64,000 nucleotides of DNA from Halomonas urumqiensis (GTDB lineage: Bacteria > Pseudomonadota > Gammaproteobacteria > Pseudomonadales > Halomonadaceae), in contig NZ_PYUD01000008.1 of the NCBI RefSeq assembly GCF_003028575.1, positions 1-64,000 of the forward strand, read 5' to 3'. Of the stretch, positions 41,184-49,063 are shown piece after piece (the stretch's first letter is position 1; every line of letters begins with the position of its first letter). The notes beneath the pieces were generated by a model. The model was given only the letters and a program-made list of their open reading frames with translations. It was not told the DNA's origin and did not search any database. The translations under genes were made by a program, and so were the position numbers.

Positions 41184-42109
41184 GTGAGCAGGCACCCCAC
41201 ACCGGCGACACACCGTTGTACCCGATTCGCGAAGTGTCGCGCATCACCGGCGTCAACTCGGTGACCCTGCGCGCCTGGGAGCGTCGCTACGGGCTGATCA
41301 AGCCTCAGCGGACCCCCAAGGGACATCGCCTGTATGCCCGCGAGGACATCGCGCGGGTAGAACAGATCCTGCAATGGCTCAACCGCGGCGTGCCCGTGAG
41401 CCAGGTTCGCGAATTGCTTGACCGACCCACGCCAATGGAGCCCCAGCCACCGGATACCAGCGACTGGTCGAGCCAACGCACCCAACTGATGACCGCGGTG
41501 GCTGCACTCGACCAGCATCGCCTTGACATGCTGTTCAGCCAGTCATTGTCGCTCTACCCGGTATCGGTATGCATCGCCGAGCTGTGGCAGCCGGTGATCC
41601 AGGCGCTTGAAGAAGGCTGGGGGGAGCGCCTGGGCGACACCCTGCAGCGGCGATTTCTGGAAGCCTTCCTGCGCACCCGAATCGGCACCCGATTGCTGCA
41701 CGCCAACCGCGTCGTGCAGGGGCCTGCCCTGCTGATCTCGGCCATGCCGGAAGACCCCGGCTCACTGTGGGTATTGCTGGTGGCGCTTGCGGCAAGCGAC
41801 AAGGGGTTCGAGGTCCAGCTGTTCGATGCGCCACTACCCTTCAGCGAACTCCCCCTGGCAGTGGAGCACTTGCATGCCGGCGCACTGTTACTGGCCAGCG
41901 GTCAGGCCGAGAAGTCGGACCTCGTCAGGCGCCAGCTACCCCGGCTCGCCGAACAACTCGATGTACCGCTGGCGCTGTGTGGCCCGGTAGCGCGTATTCG
42001 GGCAAGCGAGCTGACCGGAAGCCAAGTCGAGGTGCTGGGTGACGATCTTGGCCAGGCGATGGTTCGGCTCAAGGCCCTGTTGCCACAGGGTAGCGCCACC
42101 AGCCGCTGA
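41180..42109 (+). CDS. MerR-family regulator, LitR/CarH type without cobalamin signatures
   Basis: 309 residues. N-terminal MerR winged helix (14-80): YPIREVSRITGVNSVTLRAW, then ERRYGLIKPQRTPKGHRLY. The C-terminal half has the size and pattern of the CarH/LitR helical bundle plus Rossmann domain. Cobalamin marks are missing: the W-x9-EH motif is W-x9-RR (W in EEGWGERLG), and the lower-ligand D-x-H-x2-G is replaced near EDPGSLWV. That fits the non-cobalamin LitR class known in Pseudomonas, which relies on a partner photoreceptor. Lies just before phrB. Confidence 0.85.
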   Translation: MSEQAPHTGDTPLYPIREVSRITGVNSVTLRAWERRYGLIKPQRTPKGHRLYAREDIARVEQILQWLNRGVPVSQVRELLDRPTPMEPQPPDTSDWSSQRTQLMTAVAALDQHRLDMLFSQSLSLYPVSVCIAELWQPVIQALEEGWGERLGDTLQRRFLEAFLRTRIGTRLLHANRVVQGPALLISAMPEDPGSLWVLLVALAASDKGFEVQLFDAPLPFSELPLAVEHLHAGALLLASGQAEKSDLVRRQLPRLAEQLDVPLALCGPVARIRASELTGSQVEVLGDDLGQAMVRLKALLPQGSATSR

Positions 42110-42151
42110 GCCACCAGAGATGGGCCGCCATAGAATGGAAAGGGAGTTCGC

Positions 42152-43564
42152 ATGACAGTCACGCTGGTGTGGTTTCGCAGCGACCTGAGGGTTCACGACA
42201 ACAGCGCGCTCGCCGCCGCGGCACGCCAGGGGCCGGTGGTGGCCGTCTACCTGCGCTGCCTCGCTGACTGGCAACGCCACGGACATGGCGCCAACCAGCT
42301 CGATTTTCGCGCGCGCGGCGTAGAAGCCCTGGGCGATGACCTGGCGGGCCTGAACATTCCCCTGCTGCATCGCGATATCGGACACTTCAATGAAGCCGCC
42401 GAGGTGCTTCTCGACATCGCCCGGCACGTGGGAGCGCACGCCCTGCACTTCAATCATGAATACCCGGTGGACGAAGTGGTCCGGGACCGTGGCGTGGCAG
42501 CGGCCTTCACCGCCGCCGGCCTCACCGCCACAGGACACCATGATGCAGTGACTTTCGCCCCGGGGGAGCTTTTGACCGGCAAGGGCGACTACTATGGCGT
42601 GTTCACACCGTTCTCCCGCGCCTGGCATCGCCAGCTTGGCGACGAGAGAATCGCCCTGCGCGATACGCCCGCACCGCAACAACCACTGGATATCGCCTCT
42701 GACCCGCTGCCGACACTGCCGGCGCTGGCAGACACCCCGGTGGATGAACGGCTATGGCCCGCCGGTGAAACCGCCGCGGCCGATCGGCTGGAGCGATTCC
42801 TGCGCTTTCGCGGCCACCATTACAAGCGTCAGCGCGACATTCCGGCGATTCGCGGCACCAGCGAACTGTCGCCTTACCTGGCGCTCGGCATGATCTCCCA
42901 TCGGCAGTGCCTGCAGGCGGTGCTTACCGAAAACGACGGCCAGTTGGCCGAGGGTGATGCGGGGCTCGTTGCCTGGGTCAACGAGCTGGTGTGGCGGGAG
43001 TTTTATCGCCATGTCGCCTATGGCTTTCCACGGGTGTGCCGGCACCGGGCCTTCCAGGCGCATACCGAGGCACTCGCCTGGCGTGACGACGAGGCCGCCT
43101 TCGCCGCCTGGTGCGAGGGCCGCACCGGCTATCCCATCGTCGATGCCGCGATGCGCCAGCTTGTCGAGACGGGCTGGATGCACAATCGCCTGCGCATGAT
43201 CACCGCCATGTTCCTCAGCAAGCACCTGCTGATCGACTGGCGTCGGGGTGAAGCGTTTTTCCTGCGCCACTTGGTGGATGGGGAATTCTGCGCCAACAAC
43301 GGCGGCTGGCAATGGGCCGCTTCCACCGGCACAGACGCGGCGCCGTATTTCCGTATCTTCAACCCCACGACCCAGTCCGAACGTTTCGACCCCGACGGCA
43401 CCTTCCTCGCCGAATGGCTGCCAGCACTCGCCGAACTACCGGCCAAGGCACGCCACGCCCCGCCAACAGACTTGCTGGGTGGGGTCGACTACCCGATGCC
43501 CATCGTCGACCACAAGGCCGCCCGCGCTCGCGCGCTGGAGGCCTTCAAAGCGCTTTCTCGATAA
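42152..43564 (+). CDS. phrB: Deoxyribodipyrimidine photolyase (class I CPD)
   Basis: 470 residues. Uses blue light and FADH- to split pyrimidine dimers. N-terminal antenna domain starts VTLVWFRSDLRVHDN; the catalytic domain has GTSELSPYLALGMIS, TGYPIVDAAMRQL with WMHNRLRMI, and NNGGWQWAASTGTDAAPYFR, all typical of class I photolyases. AAGGGAG precedes ATG 42152. Gene starts 42 bases after the LitR-like regulator, a common pairing. Confidence 0.96.
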   Translation: MTVTLVWFRSDLRVHDNSALAAAARQGPVVAVYLRCLADWQRHGHGANQLDFRARGVEALGDDLAGLNIPLLHRDIGHFNEAAEVLLDIARHVGAHALHFNHEYPVDEVVRDRGVAAAFTAAGLTATGHHDAVTFAPGELLTGKGDYYGVFTPFSRAWHRQLGDERIALRDTPAPQQPLDIASDPLPTLPALADTPVDERLWPAGETAAADRLERFLRFRGHHYKRQRDIPAIRGTSELSPYLALGMISHRQCLQAVLTENDGQLAEGDAGLVAWVNELVWREFYRHVAYGFPRVCRHRAFQAHTEALAWRDDEAAFAAWCEGRTGYPIVDAAMRQLVETGWMHNRLRMITAMFLSKHLLIDWRRGEAFFLRHLVDGEFCANNGGWQWAASTGTDAAPYFRIFNPTTQSERFDPDGTFLAEWLPALAELPAKARHAPPTDLLGGVDYPMPIVDHKAARARALEAFKALSR

Positions 43565-43616
43565 CCGGCTCGATAACCGGCTCGATAATCAGCTCATTCA
43601 TCGGCTCGACGACCGG
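43557..43616. repeat. Five 12-bp tandem repeats after phrB
   Basis: Five head-to-tail copies of CTCGATAACCGG, the first two identical and the others diverging, begin inside the last codons of phrB and fill the gap before the next gene. The phrB stop codon TAA is inside the first copy. Confidence 0.8.
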
Positions 43617-43665
43617 CTTGCCTGACGTAGCGCAAGGGGGTCGTCCACCACCCAAGGAGCTCGAC

Positions 43666-44103
43666 ATGGCCCAGGATCAAGACCTGGAAGCGTTCTGTGC
43701 CTTCTTCAATAAACTCGACAAGACCTGTACAAGAAGTCTTGACCAGTTCTATACTGACGACGTCGTGTTTATCGACCCACTGCACCGCATAGAAGGAATC
43801 TCTGCGCTAGAGCAGTACTTTTTCATCTTGTACGAGAATGTGACAGCATGCCGCTTCCAGTTTCATGAGCGGGTGCGTGATGGCGACAAGGCATTCGTCA
43901 CCTGGACCATGACGCTGGTTCACCCCCGACTGGCCCGAGGCCAGGAGGTGGCGGTAGAAGGCTGCTCGCAACTGACGTTCGCCAGTGATGGAAGCGGGCG
44001 AGTGGCACGGCATCGCGACTACTTCGACGTTGGTGCCATGCTTTACGAGCACTTGCCGCTGATCGGCGCAGTGGTGAGGCGCATCAAGCGACGGCTGGGC
44101 TGA
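43666..44103 (+). CDS. SnoaL-like/NTF2-fold protein
   Basis: 145 residues with the NTF2 cone pattern: LEAFCAFFNKLDKT, FYTDDVVFIDPLHRIEG and RHRDYFDVGAMLYEHLP. Family proteins are found regularly in photolyase/DUF1365/CFA clusters; the biochemical role is unknown. AAGGAG precedes ATG 43666. Codons for residues 20-31 (TGT ACA AGA AGT CTT ... TAT ACT) are unusually AT-rich for this genome and form a possible internal promoter. Confidence 0.8.
   Translation: MAQDQDLEAFCAFFNKLDKTCTRSLDQFYTDDVVFIDPLHRIEGISALEQYFFILYENVTACRFQFHERVRDGDKAFVTWTMTLVHPRLARGQEVAVEGCSQLTFASDGSGRVARHRDYFDVGAMLYEHLPLIGAVVRRIKRRLG
43726..43755 (+). promoter_or_regulatory. Possible internal promoter in the SnoaL-like gene
   Basis: TGTACA (43726-43731), an 18-base spacer and TATACT (43750-43755) lie inside coding sequence, spelled with rare codons. 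It could give extra transcription of the downstream lipid genes. Confidence 0.3.
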
Positions 44104-44218
44104 TGTAACACGAATATCGCGCCAGCTGCATCCAGTCTCGCCTGTTTGCCGTATATCACTGTCAGCAAGACGTGTCGCGAATTCGCCTTTCGAGTCACCC
44201 AGGCCCCAGGAGGCAACC

Positions 44219-45028
44219 TTGAGCGCAGCCAACTCACCCAAGCAACGCATCTGGCTCACCGGCGCCACATCGGGGATCGGGCGCGCCCTCGCGCTTCGGT
44301 TGCTGGACCAGGGGCATCAGGTTGCGCTCAGCGCGCGCAGCGAAGAGGCGCTCGAGACGCTGGCGGCTGGGCGTGACAACGCGTTGATCCTGCCACTCGA
44401 TGTGGCGGACCGTGAGGCCGTGCGATGCTGTGGAGACACCCTGGCGGAACGCTTCGGCTCGCTGGATCTGGCGATTCTGAATGCCGGCACCTGCGAATAC
44501 CTGGATGCAGGCCATTTCGACGTGGATCTCGTCGAACGTGTCTTCGCGCCCAACTTCTTCGGTACCCTCTACTGCGTGGATGCGGCGCTGCCGTTGCTGC
44601 GCCAGGCACGCGGCGAGGGTCGCAAACCGCTGCTTGCCGCGACATCCAGCGCCTCCGCCTACCTGGCCTTCCCGCGTGCGGAGGCCTATGGCGCCTCCAA
44701 GGCGGCGCTCAGTTACTTCCTGGAATCGCTGCGCCTCGACCTCCATGGCGAGGGTATCGCGATCAGCCTGATCCACCCCGGATTCGTCAAGACTCCGCTG
44801 ACCGACCGCAACGACTTCGCCATGCCCATGCGGGTAACGGCCGAGCAGGCCGCCGATGCCATTCTCTCAGGACTCGCCAAGCGTCGCCTGGACATCCACT
44901 TCCCGCGCCGATTTACCCTGTTGGTCAAGCTTGCCGGCATTCTCCCTCCCGGCCTGCGTCTCCGCCTTGGGCTGCGCATGACCCGCGACACCGGCGCGCC
45001 CGACCATGCTTCGGAGAGCTCGTCATGA
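44219..45028 (+). CDS. Short-chain dehydrogenase/reductase
   Basis: 269-residue classical SDR: cofactor motif TGATSGIGRAL (residues 14-24), NAG, and the YGASKAAL active site (Tyr near 159). NADP(H) use is likely from the basic residue after strand 2. It starts with TTG at 44219, supported by an excellent AGGAGG site. Its stop overlaps the ATG of the next gene (ATGA). Substrate unknown; context suggests a lipid or lipid aldehyde. Confidence 0.88.
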   Translation: MSAANSPKQRIWLTGATSGIGRALALRLLDQGHQVALSARSEEALETLAAGRDNALILPLDVADREAVRCCGDTLAERFGSLDLAILNAGTCEYLDAGHFDVDLVERVFAPNFFGTLYCVDAALPLLRQARGEGRKPLLAATSSASAYLAFPRAEAYGASKAALSYFLESLRLDLHGEGIAISLIHPGFVKTPLTDRNDFAMPMRVTAEQAADAILSGLAKRRLDIHFPRRFTLLVKLAGILPPGLRLRLGLRMTRDTGAPDHASESSS

Positions 45029-46374
45029 CCGCTGCCCTGCACACCGCGGAACGGCAACCGAGAATCGCCGTGATCGGCAGCGGCATTGCCGGCATGGCCG
45101 CCGCCTGGTACCTCTCGAGCCGTTACCAGGTGACGCTGTTCGAGGCTGCCGAGCGGCTCGGCGGCCATACCGCCACCATCGACGTGCAGCTCTACGGGCA
45201 TCGCTACGCTATCGACACCGGGTTCATCGTCTTCAACGACTGGACCTACCCGCACTTCATGCGCTTGCTGTCACGTCTGGGCGTGGCGACCCAGCCCACC
45301 GAAATGAGCTTCTCGGTGCACGAGACTCACCGCGACTTCGAATACAACGGGCACACCCTGGCCAGCCTCTTCGCCCAGCGCAGCAACCTTCTCAGCCCGA
45401 CGTTCTACCGCTTGCTGGCCGATATCATGCGCTTCAACCGCCAGGCCACGGCGGCGCTCGACAATGGCTCGCTCGAGCCGTCCATGACCCTTGGTGAGTG
45501 GCTGGACGCCAACGGCTTCGGCGCCGACTTCCAGCGCCGCTACCTGCTGCCCATGGGAGCGGCGATCTGGTCGGCCAGCATCAAGGATCTGCGCGACTTC
45601 CCGCTGCTGTTCTTCGTGCGCTTCTTTCGCAACCATGGCCTGCTGTCGGTCAACCACCGCCCGCAATGGCACACCCTGATGGGCGGTTCACGCCGTTATA
45701 TCCCGGCCCTGACCGCCCCCTTCGCCAGCCGCATTCGCCTGGCGACGCCAGTGCGCGGCATCCGACGTCATGACGATGGCGTCGAGTTGCGCACGGATGG
45801 CGGTGTCGAGCGGTTCGACCAGGTGGTGCTGGCCTGCCATGCCGATCAGGCACTGGCCATGCTCGACGACCCGAGCGATGCCGAACGCGAGATACTCGGC
45901 GCCATGCCCTATCAGGACAATGACGTGGTGCTGCATACCGATACGCGCCTGCTGCCGCGTCGCAAGCGCGCCTGGGCAAGCTGGAACTACCGGCTGGATG
46001 GCCGCGACGAGCAAGCACGGGTCTCGGTGACCTACGACATGAACATCCTGCAACGTCTCGAGGCGCCTCATACCTTCTGTGTGACGCTCAACGACAGTGA
46101 GGCGATCGACCCCGCCAAGATACTGGGACGTTTCACCTACGCCCATCCGCAATTCACCCTTGCCGGCCAGGCGGCCCAGGCCCGCCACGCCGAGATTTCC
46201 GGCGTGCCACAGCGCACCCACTACTGCGGGGCCTATTGGCGCAGCGGGTTTCATGAGGATGGCGTCTGGAGCGCCTTGCGTGTCGCGATGACGCTTGGCT
46301 GCGACGACCAGGGTCCGCCTGACCACCACACGCCCCTCCACGACAGCGCACTCGCCGAGGAGAATCTGGCATGA
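45025..46374 (+). CDS. FAD-dependent amine-oxidase-like flavoprotein
   Basis: 449 residues. FAD-binding GSGIAGMAAAWYL (about 18-30), EAAERLGGHTAT, then TGFIVFNDWTYPHF and PMGAAIWSAS, characteristic of the flavoprotein family encoded with DUF1365 and CFA-like methyltransferases. In Rhodobacter the corresponding singlet-oxygen cluster makes modified (furan-type) fatty acids, and this family is a candidate desaturase or oxidase; that assignment is from memory. Overlaps both neighbours by four bases. Confidence 0.87.
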   Translation: MTAALHTAERQPRIAVIGSGIAGMAAAWYLSSRYQVTLFEAAERLGGHTATIDVQLYGHRYAIDTGFIVFNDWTYPHFMRLLSRLGVATQPTEMSFSVHETHRDFEYNGHTLASLFAQRSNLLSPTFYRLLADIMRFNRQATAALDNGSLEPSMTLGEWLDANGFGADFQRRYLLPMGAAIWSASIKDLRDFPLLFFVRFFRNHGLLSVNHRPQWHTLMGGSRRYIPALTAPFASRIRLATPVRGIRRHDDGVELRTDGGVERFDQVVLACHADQALAMLDDPSDAEREILGAMPYQDNDVVLHTDTRLLPRRKRAWASWNYRLDGRDEQARVSVTYDMNILQRLEAPHTFCVTLNDSEAIDPAKILGRFTYAHPQFTLAGQAAQARHAEISGVPQRTHYCGAYWRSGFHEDGVWSALRVAMTLGCDDQGPPDHHTPLHDSALAEENLA

Positions 46375-47255
46375 GCGCACGCACGCCCATCACGGCTCCC
46401 CGTTCGCGCATCTATCGGGGCACGCTACGTCACCGTCGCATGCTGCCGAAGCGTCACGAGTTCACCTACTCGGTATGGATGGCCTGGCTCGATCTCGATG
46501 AGCTTCCCGAGCTCTTCAATGGAGTGCCGGGATTCAGTGCTTGCCGCCCAGCCCTGGCGCGTTTTCGTCGCCAGGACTACCTGACCCCGCACGACCAACC
46601 GCTGGACCAGGTGGTGCGCGCCGAGGTCGAGCGCCAGCTTGGCTTCTCACCCCGGGGCAGAATCTGCTTGCTCACGCAGTTGCGCACCCTCGGCGTCGGC
46701 TTCAACCCCGTGTCGCTCTACTACTGCTACGACCCAAATGATGCGTTGTGTGCGGTGCTCGGCGAGGTGAGCAACACCCCCTGGGGCGAGCGCCATCTTT
46801 ACGCATGCGCGGTCGACCCCAGCCGGCACAAGCATACGGCCGAGTTCGACAAGGCCATGCATGTCTCGCCTTTCAACCCCATGGACATGACCTACCGCTG
46901 GCACTTCAATACGCCGGATGTCCAGCTGTTGATGCACATGGAGAACTGGAAGGATGGCGAGCGCCACTTCGATGCCAGCCTGACACTGGAGGCTCGCCCG
47001 GCCACCCGCGCCAGGCTGCTCGGCACCCTGGCACGCCAGCCCTGGATGAGCCTGAAGACCCTGGCGGGCATCCACTTCGAGGCGCTGCGCCTGTGGGCCA
47101 GGCGCGTGCCGATCCATGACCACCCCGGGCCTGACAGTCAATCTCGTGAACCTGTGCCCCATGAACCTGTGCACCGTGAATTCCTGCCCCGTGAACCTGT
47201 GCCCCATGCCCCCCTGCCCCGTGAACCTGGGGCCCGTGAGGAGAGTTCGTCGTGA
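46371..47255 (+). CDS. DUF1365 family protein with repetitive C-terminal tail
   Basis: 294 residues. The DUF1365 core (residues 9-248) shows RIYRGTLRHRRMLPKRHEF, FNPVSLYYCYD and HVSPFNPMDMTYRW. The last 45 residues are a low-complexity tail made of six [RH]-E-P-V-P pentapeptides encoded by 15-bp repeats. Function of the family is unknown but it is almost always next to a CFA-like methyltransferase and the flavoprotein found here. Overlaps at both ends (ATGA, GTGA). Confidence 0.87.
   Translation: MSARTPITAPRSRIYRGTLRHRRMLPKRHEFTYSVWMAWLDLDELPELFNGVPGFSACRPALARFRRQDYLTPHDQPLDQVVRAEVERQLGFSPRGRICLLTQLRTLGVGFNPVSLYYCYDPNDALCAVLGEVSNTPWGERHLYACAVDPSRHKHTAEFDKAMHVSPFNPMDMTYRWHFNTPDVQLLMHMENWKDGERHFDASLTLEARPATRARLLGTLARQPWMSLKTLAGIHFEALRLWARRVPIHDHPGPDSQSREPVPHEPVHREFLPREPVPHAPLPREPGAREESSS
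47145..47234 (+). repeat. Six 15-bp in-frame tandem repeats
   Basis: Six copies related to CGTGAACCTGTGCCC encode the pentapeptides REPVP, HEPVH, REFLP, REPVP, HAPLP and REPGA at the end of the DUF1365 protein. A degenerate seventh copy contains the GAGGAG ribosome site of the next gene. Confidence 0.85.
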
Positions 47256-48523
47256 ACACGCTTCGCTCAGCTACTACATCCCGACCGCTGCCAGACGATG
47301 CCGATCGCCTGACCCGCTGGCTGCGACCTCGCCTGATGGCCCAGCTCGACAAGTTGAGCGGCGGCAGCATCACACTGATCGAGGGGCATGCCCGTCATCG
47401 GCTTGGCAAGCCAGGCGAACAGCATGTCACCGTCGTGGTTCGCAACAGCCGCGCCTGGAAGCGGGTCGCACTGGGTGGCACCGTGGGCGCCGCCGAAGCG
47501 TATATGGATGGCGACTGGGATGCCGATGACCTGGTCGCGCTGATCCGCCTGTTCGCGATCAACCTGGAACGGGTCAACGGTGAGATGGAAAACGGTACCG
47601 CACGGCTGGGCCGCTGGCTGCTGAGTGGACTATACCGCCTGCAACGCAACAGCCTGCGCGGCTCGAAGCGCAACATATCGGCACACTACGACATCGGCAA
47701 CGACCTGTTCGCCACCTTCCTCGACCGGCGCCACTGGATGTACTCGAGTGCGGTCTTCCCCTCTCCCGAGGCGAGCCTCGAGGAGGCCTCGAGCCACAAG
47801 CTCGACCTGATGCTCGAACGTCTCGACGTGCGACCGGAACACCATCTGCTGGAGATCGGTACCGGCTGGGGCGGGCTTGCCATCCATGCCGCTCTGACTC
47901 GCGGCTGCAAGGTCACCACCACGACGATCTCCGACGAGCAGTATGCCCACACTGCCCGGCGCATCGAGGAGGAGGGGCTCGAGGACCGCATCACCCTGCT
48001 CAAGCAGGACTATCGCGAATTGACCGGGCGCTACGACCGGCTGATCTCGGTGGAGATGATCGAGGCCGTGGGCCACCAGTACCTGGATACCTACCTGACG
48101 ACCCTGGACCGCCTGCTCACCGATGACGGGCTGGCAATGCTGCAGGCAATCACCATCCGCGACCAGCGCTTCGAGGGGGCCAAACGCGAGATGGACTTCA
48201 TCAAGCGCTACATCTTCCCCGGCGGATTCCTGCCTTCACACCACGCCATCCTCAAGGGACTGACCCGCCACACCTCACTGAACGTGCTGGCCCTCGACGA
48301 GATCGGCCAGCACTACGCACGTACCCTGCGCGAGTGGCGTCACCGCTTCGAGGCAAGTCTCGAGACAGTACAGGGGTTGGGGTACGACGAACGCTTCATC
48401 CGCATGTGGCGCTATTATCTGTGCTACTGCGAGGGGGGATTTCTCGAGCGCAGCATCGGTACCTGCCACCTGCTGCTGGCAAAACCCGGCGCACGACCGA
48501 CACCGCTCAGCGGGGCGCTGTAA
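47252..48523 (+). CDS. Cyclopropane-fatty-acyl-phospholipid synthase-like methyltransferase
   Basis: 423 residues. N-terminal lipid-binding domain with GGTVGAAEAYMDGDWD, then a SAM domain: SAHYDIGNDLF, LLEIGTGWGGLAIHA (about 198-212), EMIEAVGHQYLDTY and FIKRYIFPGGFLPS. It methylates the double bond of phospholipid acyl chains, giving a cyclopropane or, in light-regulated clusters, perhaps a methyl-branched precursor of furan fatty acids. GTG start at 47252 overlaps the DUF1365 stop, with GAGGAG upstream. Confidence 0.92.
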   Translation: MNTLRSATTSRPLPDDADRLTRWLRPRLMAQLDKLSGGSITLIEGHARHRLGKPGEQHVTVVVRNSRAWKRVALGGTVGAAEAYMDGDWDADDLVALIRLFAINLERVNGEMENGTARLGRWLLSGLYRLQRNSLRGSKRNISAHYDIGNDLFATFLDRRHWMYSSAVFPSPEASLEEASSHKLDLMLERLDVRPEHHLLEIGTGWGGLAIHAALTRGCKVTTTTISDEQYAHTARRIEEEGLEDRITLLKQDYRELTGRYDRLISVEMIEAVGHQYLDTYLTTLDRLLTDDGLAMLQAITIRDQRFEGAKREMDFIKRYIFPGGFLPSHHAILKGLTRHTSLNVLALDEIGQHYARTLREWRHRFEASLETVQGLGYDERFIRMWRYYLCYCEGGFLERSIGTCHLLLAKPGARPTPLSGAL

Positions 48524-48526
48524 CGG

Positions 48527-49063
48527 ATGAACACGGCCTGGCGCAAACCCGGCGCCTTTCAGGCGCTGCTCAACGTGGCGGCCTTTCAGGTCGGCTGGTT
48601 CGCGTGCGTGCTTGGTGGGTCGCTGATTGGCGCGGTCGTGGCAGCGGTGATCCTGACGCTGCACCTTCGCTGGCTGGCTCGTCCCCATGAGTGGCGCTGG
48701 ATTGCCGGCTTCGCCGCCCTGGGGTTGATCGTGGATGGCAGCCTTGCCCTGGCGGGAGGTTTTGATTTCGGTGCACAGCCACTCGTCCTCGGGGTGCTGC
48801 CACTTTGGCTGTGGTTGCTCTGGCCACTCTTCGCCACCCTGCTGCACCATTCACTGGATTGGCTGTGGCGCCGCCCGTGGCTTGCCATGCTGGGCGGCGC
48901 CACCAGCGGCCCCTCCTCCTACTTCGCAGGCGCCCATCTGGCTGACGTGACGCTGGCTCCCTGGCTGCTGCCGGTACAAGCGATAGTGTGGGCGCTACTA
49001 TGCCTGGCGTTATGCCGTTGCCTCGGCGGCGAGACGCCCGGCCCCACCGACACCAGACACTAG
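48527..49063 (+). CDS. DUF2878 family membrane protein
   Basis: 178 residues with about six hydrophobic helices; ends in a polar tail. Matches DUF2878, inner membrane proteins of unknown function that usually follow CFA/DUF1365 genes. Starts three bases after the methyltransferase stop, making it the tenth and last gene of the operon. Its 3' end overlaps the convergent GGDEF-EAL gene by 54 bases. Confidence 0.8.
   Translation: MNTAWRKPGAFQALLNVAAFQVGWFACVLGGSLIGAVVAAVILTLHLRWLARPHEWRWIAGFAALGLIVDGSLALAGGFDFGAQPLVLGVLPLWLWLLWPLFATLLHHSLDWLWRRPWLAMLGGATSGPSSYFAGAHLADVTLAPWLLPVQAIVWALLCLALCRCLGGETPGPTDTRH

Noticed and set aside
47145..47234. CRISPR-like array in the 15-bp repeats
   Set aside because: Units are contiguous and in frame with no spacers; it is a coding minisatellite.
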